Source: Simmondsia chinensis
Taxonomy: Eukaryota > Streptophyta > Magnoliopsida > Caryophyllales > Simmondsiaceae
Length of the DNA: 64,000 nucleotides
Direction: 5' to 3'
NCBI GenBank assembly: GCA_018398585.1
Contig: JAGTTD010000022.1
Location: 13,517,359-13,581,358 of the forward strand
Under the pieces are notes generated by a model. It was not told the DNA's origin. It was given only the letters and a program-made list of their open reading frames with translations, and searched no databases. Shown piece by piece: positions 22,087 through 35,600 of this stretch (position 1 is the stretch's first letter; each line of letters begins with the position of its first letter). The position numbers were made by a program, and so were the translations under genes.

Positions 22087-25000
22087 TTATTCATGTATAG
22101 ACTTTAATCCCACCCCCTTCGATGTTTCTACAATTAGTTTACGACAAAGGCCTTTTGTCAATGGATCCGCAAGATTCTTTTCAAACTTCACATAGTCTAG
22201 TGATATCACTCCACTTTCTAGTAGATCTTTCACGATCTTATGCCTGAGACGAATGTGTCTCCTCTTGCCATTCTAAACCTTGTTCTTAGCCACAGCAATT
22301 GCAGCTTGACTATCACAGTGAAGCGACACTGATGGAGCTGGAAGCCCCCACAATGGCACGTCTCCCAATAGACTTCTTAGCCACTCGGCTTCATGACCTG
22401 CCAACTCAAGAGCAATAAACTCATATTCCATAGTAGACGTAGCAGTACAAGATTGCTTAGATGATTTCCAGGATATAGCACCTCCAGCTAGTGTGAACAC
22501 TTATCCACTAGTGGAATTAATTTCATCATTATCAGACACCCAATTGGCGTCACAATATCCTTCTAATACAGCGTGAAACTTCCCATATTGAAGTCCCCAA
22601 TCCACAATTCCTTTCAAATATTTAAGCAATCTTTTTAATGCATTCCAATGCTCTTGATTAGGATTATGTGTGTATCTACTAAATCTACTTACAGTATATA
22701 CAATGTCAGGTCTAGTGCAGTTTATTAGAAACATAACACTACCAATTATCTTGGCATACTCAGATTGGCACAGAGCAATACCTTTATGTTTAGTTAAATG
22801 TATAGTGGGATCATAAGGTGTTCTAACAGGATCAGTATTGACCATATTGAACTTTCTAAGTATCTTCTCCACATAGTGAGACTGGTTTAGGCTTATGTCT
22901 TCTGGAGTTTTCACAATTTTAACTCCTAAAATCATGTCTGCCTCACCCATATCTTTCATTTCAAATTTAGAACATAGAAAGTTTTTCGTCTCATTGACAA
23001 CATTCAAGTCTGTGCCAAATATCAGCATATCATCAACATATAGACAAATTATTACACAACCATTTGAATCAAACTTCGAATACACACATGGATCACCATT
23101 GTTCACAAGGAAATTATTAGCTAATAGTGTGCTGTTAAATTTCTCATGCCACTATTTAGGTGCCTGTTTGAGACCATACAGAGATTTTACAAGTTTACAA
23201 ACTTTATTTTCATTACCAGGAATCACAAAACCCTCAGGTTGCTTCATGTAAATCTCTTTGTCTTGGTCACCATTAAGGAATGTTGTTTTAACATCCATTT
23301 GATGCACTACTAAATTTTGGATGGATGCAAGGGTGATCAAAGCTCTAATCGTGGCAATTTTAGCAACAGGTGAATAAGTATCAAAATAATCTAACCCCTG
23401 TTTCTGGGTGTAACCCTTAGCCCCTAACATTGCCTTAAACTTGTCTATTGTCCCATCAGCCTTCATTTTCTTTCTAAAGACCCACTTGTAACCTATTGGC
23501 TTACAACCTCTAGGAAGGTCTACCAATTCCCATGTGTGGTTACCTAGAATTGATTCTAGTTTGCTATTAATGGCTTCTTTCCAAAGAATAGAGTCAACTG
23601 ACCTTATGGCCTCATCATAGGTTTTAGGGTCTTCTTCTAACATATAGACATTTGCAATTTCTTCATTTATGAAATTATCTTCTAATAGGAAAGTGGTTAC
23701 AAAGTCAGGTCCAAAGTTGGTTTCTTTCCTAGCCTTTTACTCCTTCGAATTTCAGGAGTGTCTATCTCGTTAGTATTATCATGACTAGCAGTTACATTAT
23801 GAGAAGGAAAACTAGTAGGCTGTGCATCATTAGACTTTAAGGGAAATATATGTTCAAAGAATTCAGTATCTCTAGATTCCATGATACTGCCACATGCATA
23901 TGAATCATTAGATCCCTTAATTAAAAAACGATAAGTAGCACTGTGATGAGCATATCCGATAAAATAGAATCAACAGTCTTAGGTCCAATTCTGCTACGTT
24001 TAAAGTCAGGTAACCCAACCTTAGCTCCCCACACGTTTAAATATTTTAGATTAGGCGCATAACCTTTCCACATTTCGTATGGGGTTTTATCTAATTTTTT
24101 ATGAGGAACTCTATTAAGTACATGACAAGCAGATAGTATCGCCTCCCCCCACATGTTGTCAGGTAGTCTAGAACTAATAAGCATAGCATTCATCATCCCT
24201 TTAAAGTTCTATTTTTTCTCTCTGCGACACCATTAGATTGTGGGCAATACGGTGGGCTTCGCTCATGTATTATTCCATTTTCCTCACAGAATCTTTCTAG
24301 AGAGGTTGGATCATATTCTCTTCCTCTATCAGACCTAACTCTTTTAATTTTCCTTCCTAACTGATTTTCTACTTCGGCTTTATATTTTAAAAATATTTCT
24401 TCTGCTTCTTCTTTAGTACTTAGGAGATATAGCATTGAGTATCTAGAGTGATCATCTACAATGGTTATGTAGTATCTTTTTCTCCCTGTACTCATCAGAC
24501 TTTTATAGTCTCTTAAATCAGCATGAACTAATTCAAGAAGTTCAACAATGGACTTAAAGGATTTTTTAGCATATTTAGCTTCTACACATACTTCACACTT
24601 ATTAAAGTTGGCATCACTGAAGTTAGGGATTATGTTCATTTTCTTAAGCCATTTAATTGATTCAACATTCATATGTCCTAAGCGAGCATGCCACAATTCA
24701 AGAGATTCAACAATATAAGCAGAAAAGGTACTAGCGATGTTATTCATGCAAACAGCATCAAGGACAAAGAGACCACCATTAAAACCCTTGCCCACATATT
24801 CTCCATTCTTAGTTAGGACTAGTTTATCTGAGTCAAAGGATAACTTCAACCCAGCTTTAATCAAAAGACTACCCGAAATTAAATTTCTAAGCATATCAGA
24901 CACATGCAGCACATTCATTAAAGTAATAAATTTTTCAAAAGTGAGTTTTAAAGAAATCTTCCCTTTTTCAAGGATTGGTGCAGCTGCAAAATTGCTCATA

Positions 25001-25989
25001 AAGACCACCTCTCCATCGGACATCTTCTGGTATTCCTGGAACATGTTTCTGTTTGTGCAGATGTGCCTGGTAGCCCCGGTATCTACTATCCACTCAGTCA
25101 AGTTGTTGACAAGGTTCACCTCTGAGACAACAGTTATAAAGTTCTCTCCTTCTACAAGGTGGGCTTTGTTTTTCGAGTCTTGAGGCTGGTTCCTTTCACT
25201 TCAGCAGTCTTTGGCCATATGTCCACGTTTTTCATAGTGATAGTAATTTCCGAGGAATTTGCTGTTCGGCTTTTGAATATTTCCACCAGGCTTGAAATTT
25301 GGGTGATGCTTTTTTCCTTTGTTCCTGAACCTGTCTGCATTACTAGGCCTAGCTTCGACAATGTTAGCTTTGGAATGATCGAAGTATGCGTACCCCCTGT
25401 CCCTAAGCCTATTTTCTTCTTCAATTTTTAAGTGGTTTATTAACTCCTCTAATATCAAGTCCTTCTTTTTATACATAAGTAGATTTCTATAATCCTTCTA
25501 AGAAGTTGGAAGTTTTTCAATTAAAACATATGCTTGAGTTATTTCGCAAATTTTAAGGCCTTCTGACAAAAGAGTAGTTATTATGTTTTCATATTCATGG
25601 ACTTGATCAATGATTGGTTTAGTATCCACGAATTTGAAATCTAACCACTTACTAACAGCGTATTTTCTAGTTTCCGCATCATCACCCCCATATTTTTTCC
25701 GTAGGGAATCCCAAATCTCTTTTGCCGTGCTTAATTTTACATAAATGTCAAATAGCCCATCACTCATATAATGCAGTAGATTTCCCCAATAGGTTCGGTC
25801 ATCTACGGTGAATTTTTTTTCATATGCATTTTTCTCGTTTTCACCTTCAGGTGTCTTTTTCTCGTAGAGCACGTAATCAAAACATATTAGTTGTGGGAAA
25901 AATAAAATTTTTTATGACCACCTGTTATAGTTCTTCCCGTTAAGAGGCTCAACCTTAGACATGTTGGGAAGGGGTATTTTGGTTGCCAT
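22087..25989 (-). pseudogene. Copia gag-pol polyprotein, degraded
   Basis: Domains appear in the copia order on the minus strand. Gag begins MATKIPLPNMSKVEPLNGKN (from 25989), with EIWDSLRKKYGGDDAE, then a zinc knuckle reading YYHYEKRGHMAKDC in which the first two cysteines are tyrosine. Protease has VDTGATRHIC. The pre-integrase zinc module has LWHARLGHMN and CEVCVEAKY. Integrase has VDDHSRYSMLYLL, RSDRGREYD and NGVAERKNRTL. Reverse transcriptase has KWVFRKKMKADG and an intact YVDDMLIFG. RNase H has [10 protein letters not shown] and [13 protein letters not shown], ending GVGLKSIHE. Stops (e.g. after NRWS in gag, and between SLYGLKQAPK and WHEKF) and frame changes make it non-functional. Confidence 0.92.
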
Positions 25990-26395
25990 ATTCAAATATT
26001 AGTACGTCAAAAATCGTATTTTAGATTATTGGAAATATAGCGTGTACAACGACAATACTGCGTATAATAATACGTAAAATGCTGCTGTATATTACCAAAA
26101 ATTGACCCAAAAAATACAGTAAAAATAACAAAATAGTACTGCTGTAATTACAGTAAAAATAGCCGAAATGTTGCAGTAAAATAACCAAAATATTATTGTA
26201 AAACAAAACAGCAAAAAACAGTAAACTTAAACCGAAAAAGCAGGAAAAAACAGTAAAAATGCAGCGTTAAGATTTGGTATAACACAGTAAATATTCCAGT
26301 AATTTTATATCGAATAAACGCAGCAAAATAAATGAACACGGCAGTCAAATAATACCGAAAGAGGAAGAACATGTTAGAAAATACAGAAGGTACAG

Positions 26396-27064
26396 TGCCG
26401 TGGGAAATACCACTGTCCTAAAAGACGATTTCGCCTCTGCTCCGGTGCAAACAGATACGTAGGCGGCCGTCCTCCAGGATTTGCACGGTCCGACCCTTAA
26501 CATGCACTCGTTAATTGCCGGTTAGGAACGCCTCGAACTTTACCCGTATTGTGAAGAAAATTACGACGAAGAATGAGAGAGAATAAGGAAGAAGGAGGTG
26601 CAGTTTTTGGATGATTTGGGACCTAAGGTGGGATACTCTATTTATACTAATATAAAGATGCTATTGGTATAATTGTAGCAATTAAAAGGATACTCCAACC
26701 GCTAGAAACGGCCCAAATTAAAAAGAGTATTAATAGTAATTCTAAATGGCTAGTAACGGATATGGGCATTTAAAACGAAGCCCAACAGCTATTTATCGTA
26801 AACTTCAGAAAAATAAATATACCCGGTGTGAAAAAGCTCACCGAAACCCTCGCCGGAGCATGGCACTGCGCGGCGGTCGGGCGGCGCGCGTGTGTGGTTC
26901 CCACCATTCCTTCACCCAAGGCTTAATTAAAGTAGGTTAAAAACACTCACTCTTATAAACCCAACTACCCCCCCTCTAAATTGTCAATGTGGGATTGGGG
27001 TATTTACCAATTGGAATACAACTTTCCTACTAATTTGGATTTAGCTTGTATCATTTTTCTAACA
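26396..27064 (-). repeat. 5' LTR of the copia element
   Basis: 669 bp, near-copy of the left LTR. It would hold the promoter for minus-strand transcription into gag-pol. Its outer edge directly abuts the truncated gypsy element. Confidence 0.9.
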
Positions 27065-27099
27065 ATATATGCAACCAAAAGTATTTCTATGGGCATAAG

Positions 27100-30000
27100 G
27101 GCAACCCCAGACACTTATCGTCTGTAATTAGGGTTGAGCATGGCTACCAACTAGAGGAATTGTCTTCTGAAGACTTTCAGGTATCTACAATTCCATTAGA
27201 GTAGGAAGATGAGGTGAAAATTTCAGTGCACGCTCTAACTGATGGCAGTTCACACAACACTATTAGGATCCAAGGAAAGATCAAGCAAAAGCTCTATTGA
27301 TCTTAATTGATAGTGGTAGTACCCAAAGTTTTTTGGATCCAAAGATTGTGAGAGAAGTTAGGCATGAGCTAATCAGATCCTCACCCTGATAAGTGACAGT
27401 TGCTGATGGTAATACAATGCTTACTAAGACTTCTTGCAAATAGCTTGTATGGGAGATGCAAGGATATCAGTTCTTGTATGACTTTAGGGTACTCAAGTTG
27501 GGAGGATGTGATATGGCCCTTGGGGTAAGTTGGATGAAGACAATTAGTCCAATTGCGTTTGATTTCACCAACCTCTCCTTGGCATTTGAAAGGAATGGAA
27601 CCACTATTAATTTATAAGGAGTTTCTAAATATGGCTTGTTGAAGCTCGTGAGCTGCAAACAACTATAAGGCATCCTTAAGAAGCAAAAGTATCACTAGAT
27701 TGGTCACTTGTACTCCATCAAAGTTGAACCTCAATCTACATGGGTGAATTCTGACACTTCCCTACAAGTTTATTGCATGATTTTAAAGATATCTTCGAAG
27801 TTCCATTTTGTCTTCCTCCAAAAAGAGCTTGGATCATGCTATTAGCCTCAAACCAAATTCCTCTCTAATAAACCTAAGGCCATATAAACACCCTCATTCT
27901 CAAAAGTCTGAGTTAGAAAGACAGATAGAGGAAGTATTTAAATCTAATTTCATTCACCCTAGCCATAGTCCTTTTACTTCTCCTGTGATTGTGGTTAAGA
28001 AAAAAAGATAGTACATCAAGATTGTATATTGATTACCACCAGCTAAATGCCCTTACTATCAAAGACAAATTCAAAATATCTATTATTGATGATTTACTTG
28101 ATGAACTGTATGGCTTAGTTTACTATTCAAAGTTGGATCTCACACAAGGATACCATCAAATTACAATCAAAGATGATGACATATATAAAACTTCCCTTTG
28201 TACTCACCATGGTCACTATGAATATGTAGTGATGCCTTTTGGCCTAACTAATTCTCCTGCAACATTTCAACCTCTCATGAATTCTATCTTCAAACCATTT
28301 TTAAGTAAATTTGTTTTGGTATACTTTGACTACATTCTCATCTATAGTCCCACATTTCTATCCCATCTTTCTCATCTTAGATTGGTCTTTCAAACCATGA
28401 GACAACACCAATTATATGCCAAACTGACTAAATATTCCTTTTGCCAACTCCAAGTTGAATATCTTGGTCATGTAATATCTGGTAAGGGGGTCTCCGCCGA
28501 TCCTTCAAAGGTTCAATGATGGACCCATGGCCAATTCCCATAGCTCTCAAGTCTTTGAGAGATTTTCTTGGTCTTACAAGTTATTATAGAAAGTCTGTCC
28601 AAAGGTATGGGGTCATTATTAAACCATTAACAAACTTGCCCAAGAAAGACTCCTTTATCTGGTCAGGATGACTTCACGCGTTTGAAGATTTCTATGTGTT
28701 CTGCAGCTCATGATGCCTTCATGCATTTGAAGATGGCTATGTGTTCTGCACCTGTTTTAAGCGTGCCTGATTTACTCAATCTTTCATTGGACAATAATGC
28801 TTGCAGTAAGGGAATTGGGGTTTTCTTAATGCTAAGTGAGAAGCCTATTGCCTATCTTAGTCATACTTTAAGTCCAAGACATGAAAGGTCTTTCCATCTA
28901 CAAAAAAGAGTATCTTGCAATTCTTACTGCAGTACAAAAGTGGCATCACTATTTGGAAGGTCGTTATTTTGTGATTCGTACAGATCATGAAAGTCTTAAC
29001 TACCTTCTTGAGCAAAGAATTACAAGAAGCATTCAGAAGAAAGTGCTATTGAACATGTTAGGTTTGAACTACTCTATACAGTACTGAAAAAATAAAGAAA
29101 ATGCAGTGGCTGATGCTCTATCTCACAGAATTGAGAATGCTGCTCTCGATATGCTTTGTGCTTTCACTGAGGTAAGCCTATTTGGATGGAGGAAGTGAGT
29201 AAATCTTACATAGATGACCCTTATGCTCAGTCCCTCATCACTATGCTGTATGTTTCTCCTTAGGGTGCTTCATTTTGTGGTGGCATCTTGAGAATCAGAG
29301 GAAAGGTTTACATTAGAAGGACCTCTGATTTACGATGACAAATATTTGTTGCTATGCACTCTTCTGCATTAGGGGGTCATTCAGTTATACTTGGTAACGA
29401 TAGAAGATTGCAGCTTGGTTCTATTGGAAAGGGATTAAAAGAGACATAATAGGTTGGGTGCAAGAGTATGATGTATGTCAGTGTGTTAAAAGAGAGCATT
29501 GCACTTACCCAGGTTTATTGCAGCCTTTACCTATTCTAGAGTGAGCTTGGAGCCATATTAGTATGGACTTACATCAAAGGCTTACCTAAGTCTGAAGGAC
29601 ATGATATGATATGGATTGTGGTGGATCAATTTACTAAATACGCTCATTTTCGGGCCTTGAAACATCCCATTATTGTAGCAGAGTTAGCTAAAGTGTTCCT
29701 TGACTACATATGCAAGCTTCAAGTTACCTAGAAGCATTGTAATCAATAGAGCTAAAATATTCACAATTGGGTTTTGTCATGAGCTCTTCAGACTTCTAGG
29801 TTTCTCTTTAGCCTTGAGCTTAGCCTACCATCCCCAATCTGATGGCCAAACAGAGAGGCTAAATCAGTGTCTTGAGCAATATCTTCATTGCAATAGATTT
29901 TATCTTAAACGATAGAACAAATGGTTATCCTTGGATGAGTTTTGGTGTAACACACACTTCCATTATTCATTCGGTACCACTCCCTTCTTTGTCTTGTGTG

Positions 30001-30620
30001 CTTATGATCCGCCTTTTCCCATCTTATAAAAGGAAATGGTGTCCTCCATTCCAGTAGTGGAATATTTCCTGCAGCAGAGAAGTTCAATCATTCAGCAACT
30101 CAAGGATCATCTATCGTTAGCTCAATCACGTTTGAAGTATTTTACTAATAGACATCGATTTAATAGAAGCTTTGAAGTTGGGACTGGGTTTATCTCAGAC
30201 TGCAGCCTTATTGCCAAGGCACAGTGGCACTTCGAAAAAATGTTAAAGTTGACAGCCAAGTATTATGGGCCTTATTAGATCTTGCAGCGTTTAGGTGTAG
30301 TAGCTTAAAATCGGATCTCCTTCCTAGTTCAGTATACACCCAATATTTCATGTTTCTTTGTTGAAGAAGAAGATTGACGCTACTATCGTTCCTCAAATGA
30401 AGCCTCCATTGACTTCAGTTGAGGGTCAAGTATTGGTTGAGCCCGTTGCAATCCTTGCTCGTAGAATAGTTCCTCGAGGCAATCAATCAATCAATTATAC
30501 AAGTTCTAGTTCAGTGGTCTGATTTGAGTCCCGAAGATGCTTCTTGGGAGGATTATTAATTTCTTAAAAATGAATTTCCCAATGTTGATTCTTGAGGACA
30601 AGAATCTTCTTAAGGAAGGG
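27100..30620 (+). pseudogene. Chromovirus pol polyprotein, degraded
   Basis: Protease is recognised by LIDSGSTQSFLD (about 27305-27345). RT has RPYKHPHSQKSELERQIEEV, HPSHSPFTSPVIVVKKK, YYSKLDLTQGYHQI, HYEYVVMPFGLTNSPATFQ and YFDYILIYS, where the second catalytic aspartate of the FDD box is tyrosine, followed by [13 protein letters not shown]. RNase H has KPIAYLSHTLSPRHE, KEYLAILTAVQKW and FVIRTDHESLNYLLEQ. The integrase end has LAYHPQSDGQTERLNQCLEQ. Near 30400-30610 a chromodomain-like tail reads VLVEPVAILARRIVPRGN, then VQWSDLSPEDASWEDY, then FLKNEFPN. Multiple stops and frameshifts and the lost catalytic residue show it is dead. Confidence 0.88.
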
Positions 30621-30621
30621 G

Positions 30622-30894
30622 TATTATCATGACCTTTGTAATAGGATAGTCAATTGTAAAGAGCAATTAAACATGTAATTGAATAAATGAATTGGTGGGA
30701 AAGTTAGTTAGGTGAAGAAGTTAGTTAGTGGAGTTTAGAAGTTGTTAGAGCAGTGCAAATAGAAAATATTGTATTTGGATATGTTTTGAATGATAATCAA
30801 AGAACTAACATTCTCTTCTCATCCCTGTCTCTCAATTCTCTACTCATCCCAATCTCTCTTTACTCTTAACTTTGCGATGATCGTTGATAATAAC
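30622..30894 (+). repeat. Probable 3' LTR of the chromovirus
   Basis: Begins just after the purine tract with TATTATCATGACC and ends TTGATAATAACA. It has pyrimidine-rich TCTCTCAATTCTC-type sequence near its end. There is no second copy in the window, so boundaries are inferred from position and end motifs. Confidence 0.5.
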
Positions 30895-31117
30895 ATTTTT
30901 TTTTCCAAAAGATCCAGTGCTAAACTTAGTTCTCAAGACCTCCTATTTATAATATGATTTTGGGTTGAAAATATGCAAAACATTTAATATGAGATCGATT
31001 ACTGGAAAAAATAATATTTATAAAGGTGTAAAGGTTTTGCCACTAACCTCGGTGACCATGATGTGAGGCGCATGCATCTTACATGCTAACCCACTTATTT
31101 GCTTCGTCCCCCCACAC

Positions 31118-31123
31118 CCCCCC

Positions 31124-31157
<34 letters not shown>

Positions 31158-31160
31158 CCA
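31118..31160. repeat. Homopolymer C run followed by A/C runs
   Basis: A ~26-C tract is followed by alternating A and C runs. Several such plus-strand C tracts occur in the window (5611, 7879, 12234, 17660, 39130, 42863). Confidence 0.8.
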
Positions 31161-31199
31161 AAAAAAAAACAATGCGTGAATCACACACATGGGTCAAGC

Positions 31200-31900
31200 T
31201 AGTGTTGCACGACCAGTTTAAGTTTTACTTGTTTCCATTTTTTTTATTTTGTATCTTTTTTGTTTTCCCACATGTATATATTTATCTTAAAAATATTATT
31301 TAGTAAATTATTAATCTTGTAATTAGTTTAAATATTTTCTAACAGTGTCTTTATTAAGGCCTGTGAAGGGGCCTGAGGACAATTTAGTTTTGGCACCAAA
31401 TAGGTTAAATTTTAATTATCATTAGTACTGATAATATTTGACTATCAGTTAACAATAATTCTACTAAATAAATATTGTTGAACTTTAGAATTAAATGTGT
31501 TTATTCAAGAATTCTCAGATTGCCATTGCATGAACAACAGATCCCAAATTTCAAAACGTGCATGTCTTTTCCTTAAGTTTCCAATCCCCTCTTTCAAGAA
31601 TTCTATGATACAAAAAATATTCTTCTCACATAAAAAAGACTAGAAATTATCTAATGGATATTCGCTCCTTCCATAGTTTATGCCATAACCCAAAGTACAA
31701 AGAATATTTGTTCTTTTATGAAACCTCAATTCTGAGTACATCAAATTAATATATATTAAATGTAAGAATTCAAAATTTTCTCATTATTGGGAAAAATAAC
31801 ATTAAAGAGACAACCAAATATGACTTTAACACAATCAAAAAACTAACTTGAGCTAAAAAGGAACGATCTCGAGCTTAAGAATTAGGATCTCGAGAGTGAC
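31200..31900 (-). repeat. Degenerate copia LTR-like sequence, left copy
   Basis: Similar to part of 36143-38065. Both carry CCCACATGTATA, then TTTTAGTAA or TTTGGTAA, then GAGGCCT or AAGGCCT with a following GAAGG, then CTCCAAATGGG or CACCAAATAGG, then TTATCAT and TTAGAATTAAATRTRTTYAY with CAAGAATT. The match is ordered but heavily diverged, and the ends are not definable. It sits on the 3' side of the minus-strand copia pol remnant and could be its 3' LTR. Confidence 0.55.
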
Positions 31901-32689
31901 GAAGGCATATAGTAAAACAATGGAAAATGTAGAGAGCTGAAGGAAGAGATTAAATCAAAGAATTGATGCACAATTGAGAGCTCCCCTACCCTAAGTCATT
32001 TATGCTATCGTACAGGTACAACAAGACTAAGAACACTTTGACCCCCAAGGTTAATACGACGCCCATCTTAGTAGTACACTCCACATGATTAAATTTTGAG
32101 AAAAGGAAGTAAAAGAATGGTATTAGTGAGCAGTAAGACCCACACTTGATGATATTAATGTTTTTTGGATTTGAATTAGTATCTCATGAATATAAGCTTA
32201 TCCTATAACCACCTAAGGTGAACATAGACTTAAACATGAGCAGTCATTGTGAAGAGTACACCTACGCATTTCATGTGGTCCTCGAGGTTGAAACGCACTC
32301 CACAATCAAGACATATGAGGTCCCTTGAAATAGAACCCAATACATGGGTACTCAAGGAAGGTCTAGAGAGTAAGCACGTACTCTCGATAAAGGGTGATCA
32401 AAAACCCCCCACAATCCTATAGTTGAGTTTATAAATTATGTTGGCCCACACCACCCTAACGGGCTACAGACATCATTAAGAGCATAGAGTTCATACTTAA
32501 CATCATGATAGTACTAAGAGGTTCCAAGGCCACTTAAACAACAATATCTCAAAATAGGCTCGAATGACTATCTTATTTTTTTTCAACCCTTGACTCCTTT
32601 TAACCCATTGAACTTGAGGGTAACTTCCAAGATGGGTATCCATCAAGATTAAGACACACAAAAGAGCTTAAGTCTCATTCCATCAAGAT

Positions 32690-35600
32690 TAGGATACACA
32701 AAAGACTTAAGTCCCATTCCCTCTCATGTATCATAAATTATTTTCTTTACAATGCCTTTAGTTAGAGGATTTGCCATATTCTTCTCACTTCTTACGAACT
32801 CTAGTGATATTGCGTTATTCACTATCAAATGTCCCACAACACTGTGTCTGAGGTGAATATGCTCTACTTGCCATTATAAACCTCTCTTTGCGCCACTTTA
32901 ATGGCTGCTCGTGAGTCATAATGCAATGAGACTGAAAGTGTGAGCATCACCCACAATGGAAATTGGAATGTCTCCCAGCACATTCCTTAGCCATTCAACT
33001 TTTATTTGCCATTTATAGTGCAATAGATTAGAACTCCATGGTGATTTACCAAAACATGTTTATTTGGATGATTTCCAAGATATAACACCATTAGCAAGCA
33101 TAAATATGTGGCCACTAGTGTAACGAATTTCATTAGTTTCAAACACCCTATTCGCATTGCAATATCCCTCTAACACAGTAGGAACCTCTTATAGTGTAGA
33201 TCCTAACCCATGGTACCTCACAGATACCTTAACATCCTAGTCAAAGCACTCCAATGCTCATTACTTTGATTAGGGGTATAACAACTCAGTCTATTAACGG
33301 CATATGCAATATCAAGACGAGTATAGTTTATTAAGAAGATTATGCTATCAACTATCTTTAGCATATTCAACATGTGGTACACTTTCTCCTATATTTGATT
33401 TCAAAGGAACACTAGCGTAAAATGGAGTTTTAGGAAGACTGTCATCAAAATGACCAAACTTTCTTCAAATTTTCTACATGTAGTGGGACTGGCTAAGAGT
33501 CAGACCCTCAGGTCTTCTAGTTATTTTTAGCCCAAGTAATACATTCGTCTCACCTAGTTCTTTCATATCAAAGCATGGACCCAAGAACGACTTTGTAATA
33601 TTTACAATATTTACACTCATGCAAAAAATAGGTATGTCATCAAAATATAGACAAAGAATCACAAAACCATCATCATCATGCTTAGAATACACACAAGCAT
33701 CACCACTATTTACAACAAACCATGTGTGACCAAGGTACAGTTAAATTTCTTATGTTATTGTTTAGTAGCGTGTTCAAGACTATTCAAGGATTTTATAAGC
33801 TTACACACTTATGCTTTATACGAGGAACTTCAAACCCCTCTAGTTGTTCCATATAGATCTCCTCCTTAAGGTCACATTCAAGAAAGCAGTTTTACATCCA
33901 TTTTTGCGAGGTTATGTATGGACGCTAGTGCTAAAAAGGCTCTTACAGTGAAAATCTTAGTTACGGGTGAGTAAGTATCAAAAAATATATTCCTTATTTC
34001 TAGGTGTACCTCTTAGCCACTAGTCTGGCCTTCAATTTGTCTATAGATCCATTAGTCCTCAGCTAAACACCCATTTACACCCCATTGGCTTGTATCTCCT
34101 ATGAAGGTCCACTAGTCCAAGTGTTATTACTCGTTATAGAGTCTAATTCATTAATGGCCACTCTCCGATGGAGCTGTAGTTCTCAGGGCTCAGCATATGT
34201 TCTAGCATCTTCCTCTAACATGAATATACTAACCATATGCTCATCAAAATCATGATATTTAGTCAAGAAAGCAGTGATGAAGTCAAGAACAAAACTAGTC
34301 TCAGTTCGAGCCCTCTTACTTTTTCTTAGTTCCTGAACCTTAAGTTCAGGGGGCAAGTGATTAGAGGACGAGATAAATGCAACTAGGGACGTAAATGAGC
34401 CAAGCCGGCTCACGATATAAATCTCGAAAAGCTTGACTCGCTTTGAGCTCGAGCAGAGACGAACCAGCTTGTTTAACTTATTGAGCCGATCCTAGCCTAG
34501 TGAAGCTCAAGCCCGTATGCTCACGATATAAATCTCAAAAAGTTTGACTCGCTTTGAGCTCGAGCAGCGACGAACTAGCTCGTTTAACTTATTGAGCTGA
34601 TCCTAGCCTAGTGAAGCTCAAGCTCGTACGCTCGCGAGCCTAAACGAGCCTTTTTTTAATGTAATGTATTACTTAAATATTGCCTAATAAAGTCAAATTA
34701 GAGCCTAAATAAGCCAAGTCCGAGCTTAAACGAGCCCAAAGAAGCCTATATTGAGCTTAAATAAGCCAAAATATTGTAAGTTTAATTCAAAACTCGCTGA
34801 GCTTAAATTAAGCTAAGTCGAGCCCGAGCTTTTGACGAGCCAAGCTCGAGCTTGAACTTTCAAAGCTCGACGAGCTTTGAACCTAGCCCGAGCTAAGCCT
34901 CGAGACCGGCAGGCTCGGGCTCAGCTTGGCTTAAATACAGCCCTAGATGCAATAGGCAAAGAGACAGGTAATGAAACACGCATAGATTCTTTCCTTGGAA
35001 ACACATGCTTGAAGAATTCAGCATCTTGAGATTATTTTACCAAGTCCAGGACTCGAGTCATTTATTAGCATGAATTTATATGCAGTTTTGTTCATAGTAT
35101 AACCGACAAAGATGGCATCTACACTTTTAGGACCCATTTTACTTCTTTTAGACTCAGGAACCCTAACTTTAGTTAGATACCCCCACACTTTAAGGTATTC
35201 AAGGTTAGGTGCATAACTCTTCCATAGTTCATACGTGCTTTATCTAACAATTTATGTATAACCCTATTAAGTACGTGATTTGCAAATAACATAACTACCC
35301 CCCACAAGCTCGAGGGTAAGCTTGAGCTTATTAGCATAGCATAGCATAGCATAGCATTTATCATGTCTTTAAGGGTTCTATTTCTCCTTTCATCTATGCA
35401 GTTCTGTTAGGGTGTGTAAGAAGCTGAGAGTTCATGATTATGTCGAGTTCTTCACAATGTCTCTTAAGAAAAGTGGCATCATATTCACCACCTCTATCAA
35501 ACCTAATCCTTTTGCTTTGATTGATTTTTGACTTTTGCTTTATATTTAAGAAACATCTCCTCAACTTCATCCTTCGTACTTAAGAGATACACCTTGGTGA

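Larger units (their letters stand above)
20820..27064 (-). mobile_element. Ty1/copia LTR retrotransposon with both LTRs
   Basis: Two direct LTRs (20820-21487 and 26396-27064) bracket a minus-strand gag-pol remnant. Read on the minus strand the LTR begins TGTTA and ends GGCA. A purine tract (TTGTGGGGGATTG region) abuts the left LTR at 21488-21500, which confirms minus-strand polarity. I could not identify a methionine-tRNA primer site beside the right LTR. The flanking 5-mers do not match (TCTCG left, ATATA right), so the outer boundaries may derive from recombination or later loss. The LTRs are roughly 95% identical by eye. Confidence 0.9.
27065..30894 (+). mobile_element. 5'-truncated Ty3/gypsy chromovirus
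   Basis: Starts abruptly at the copia LTR edge, inside the gag end, and runs plus-strand through protease, RT, RNase H, integrase and a chromodomain-like tail to a purine tract (AAGGAAGGGG, 30612-30621) and a likely 3' LTR. The 5' LTR and most of gag are missing and were not found to the left of the copia element. Confidence 0.85.
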
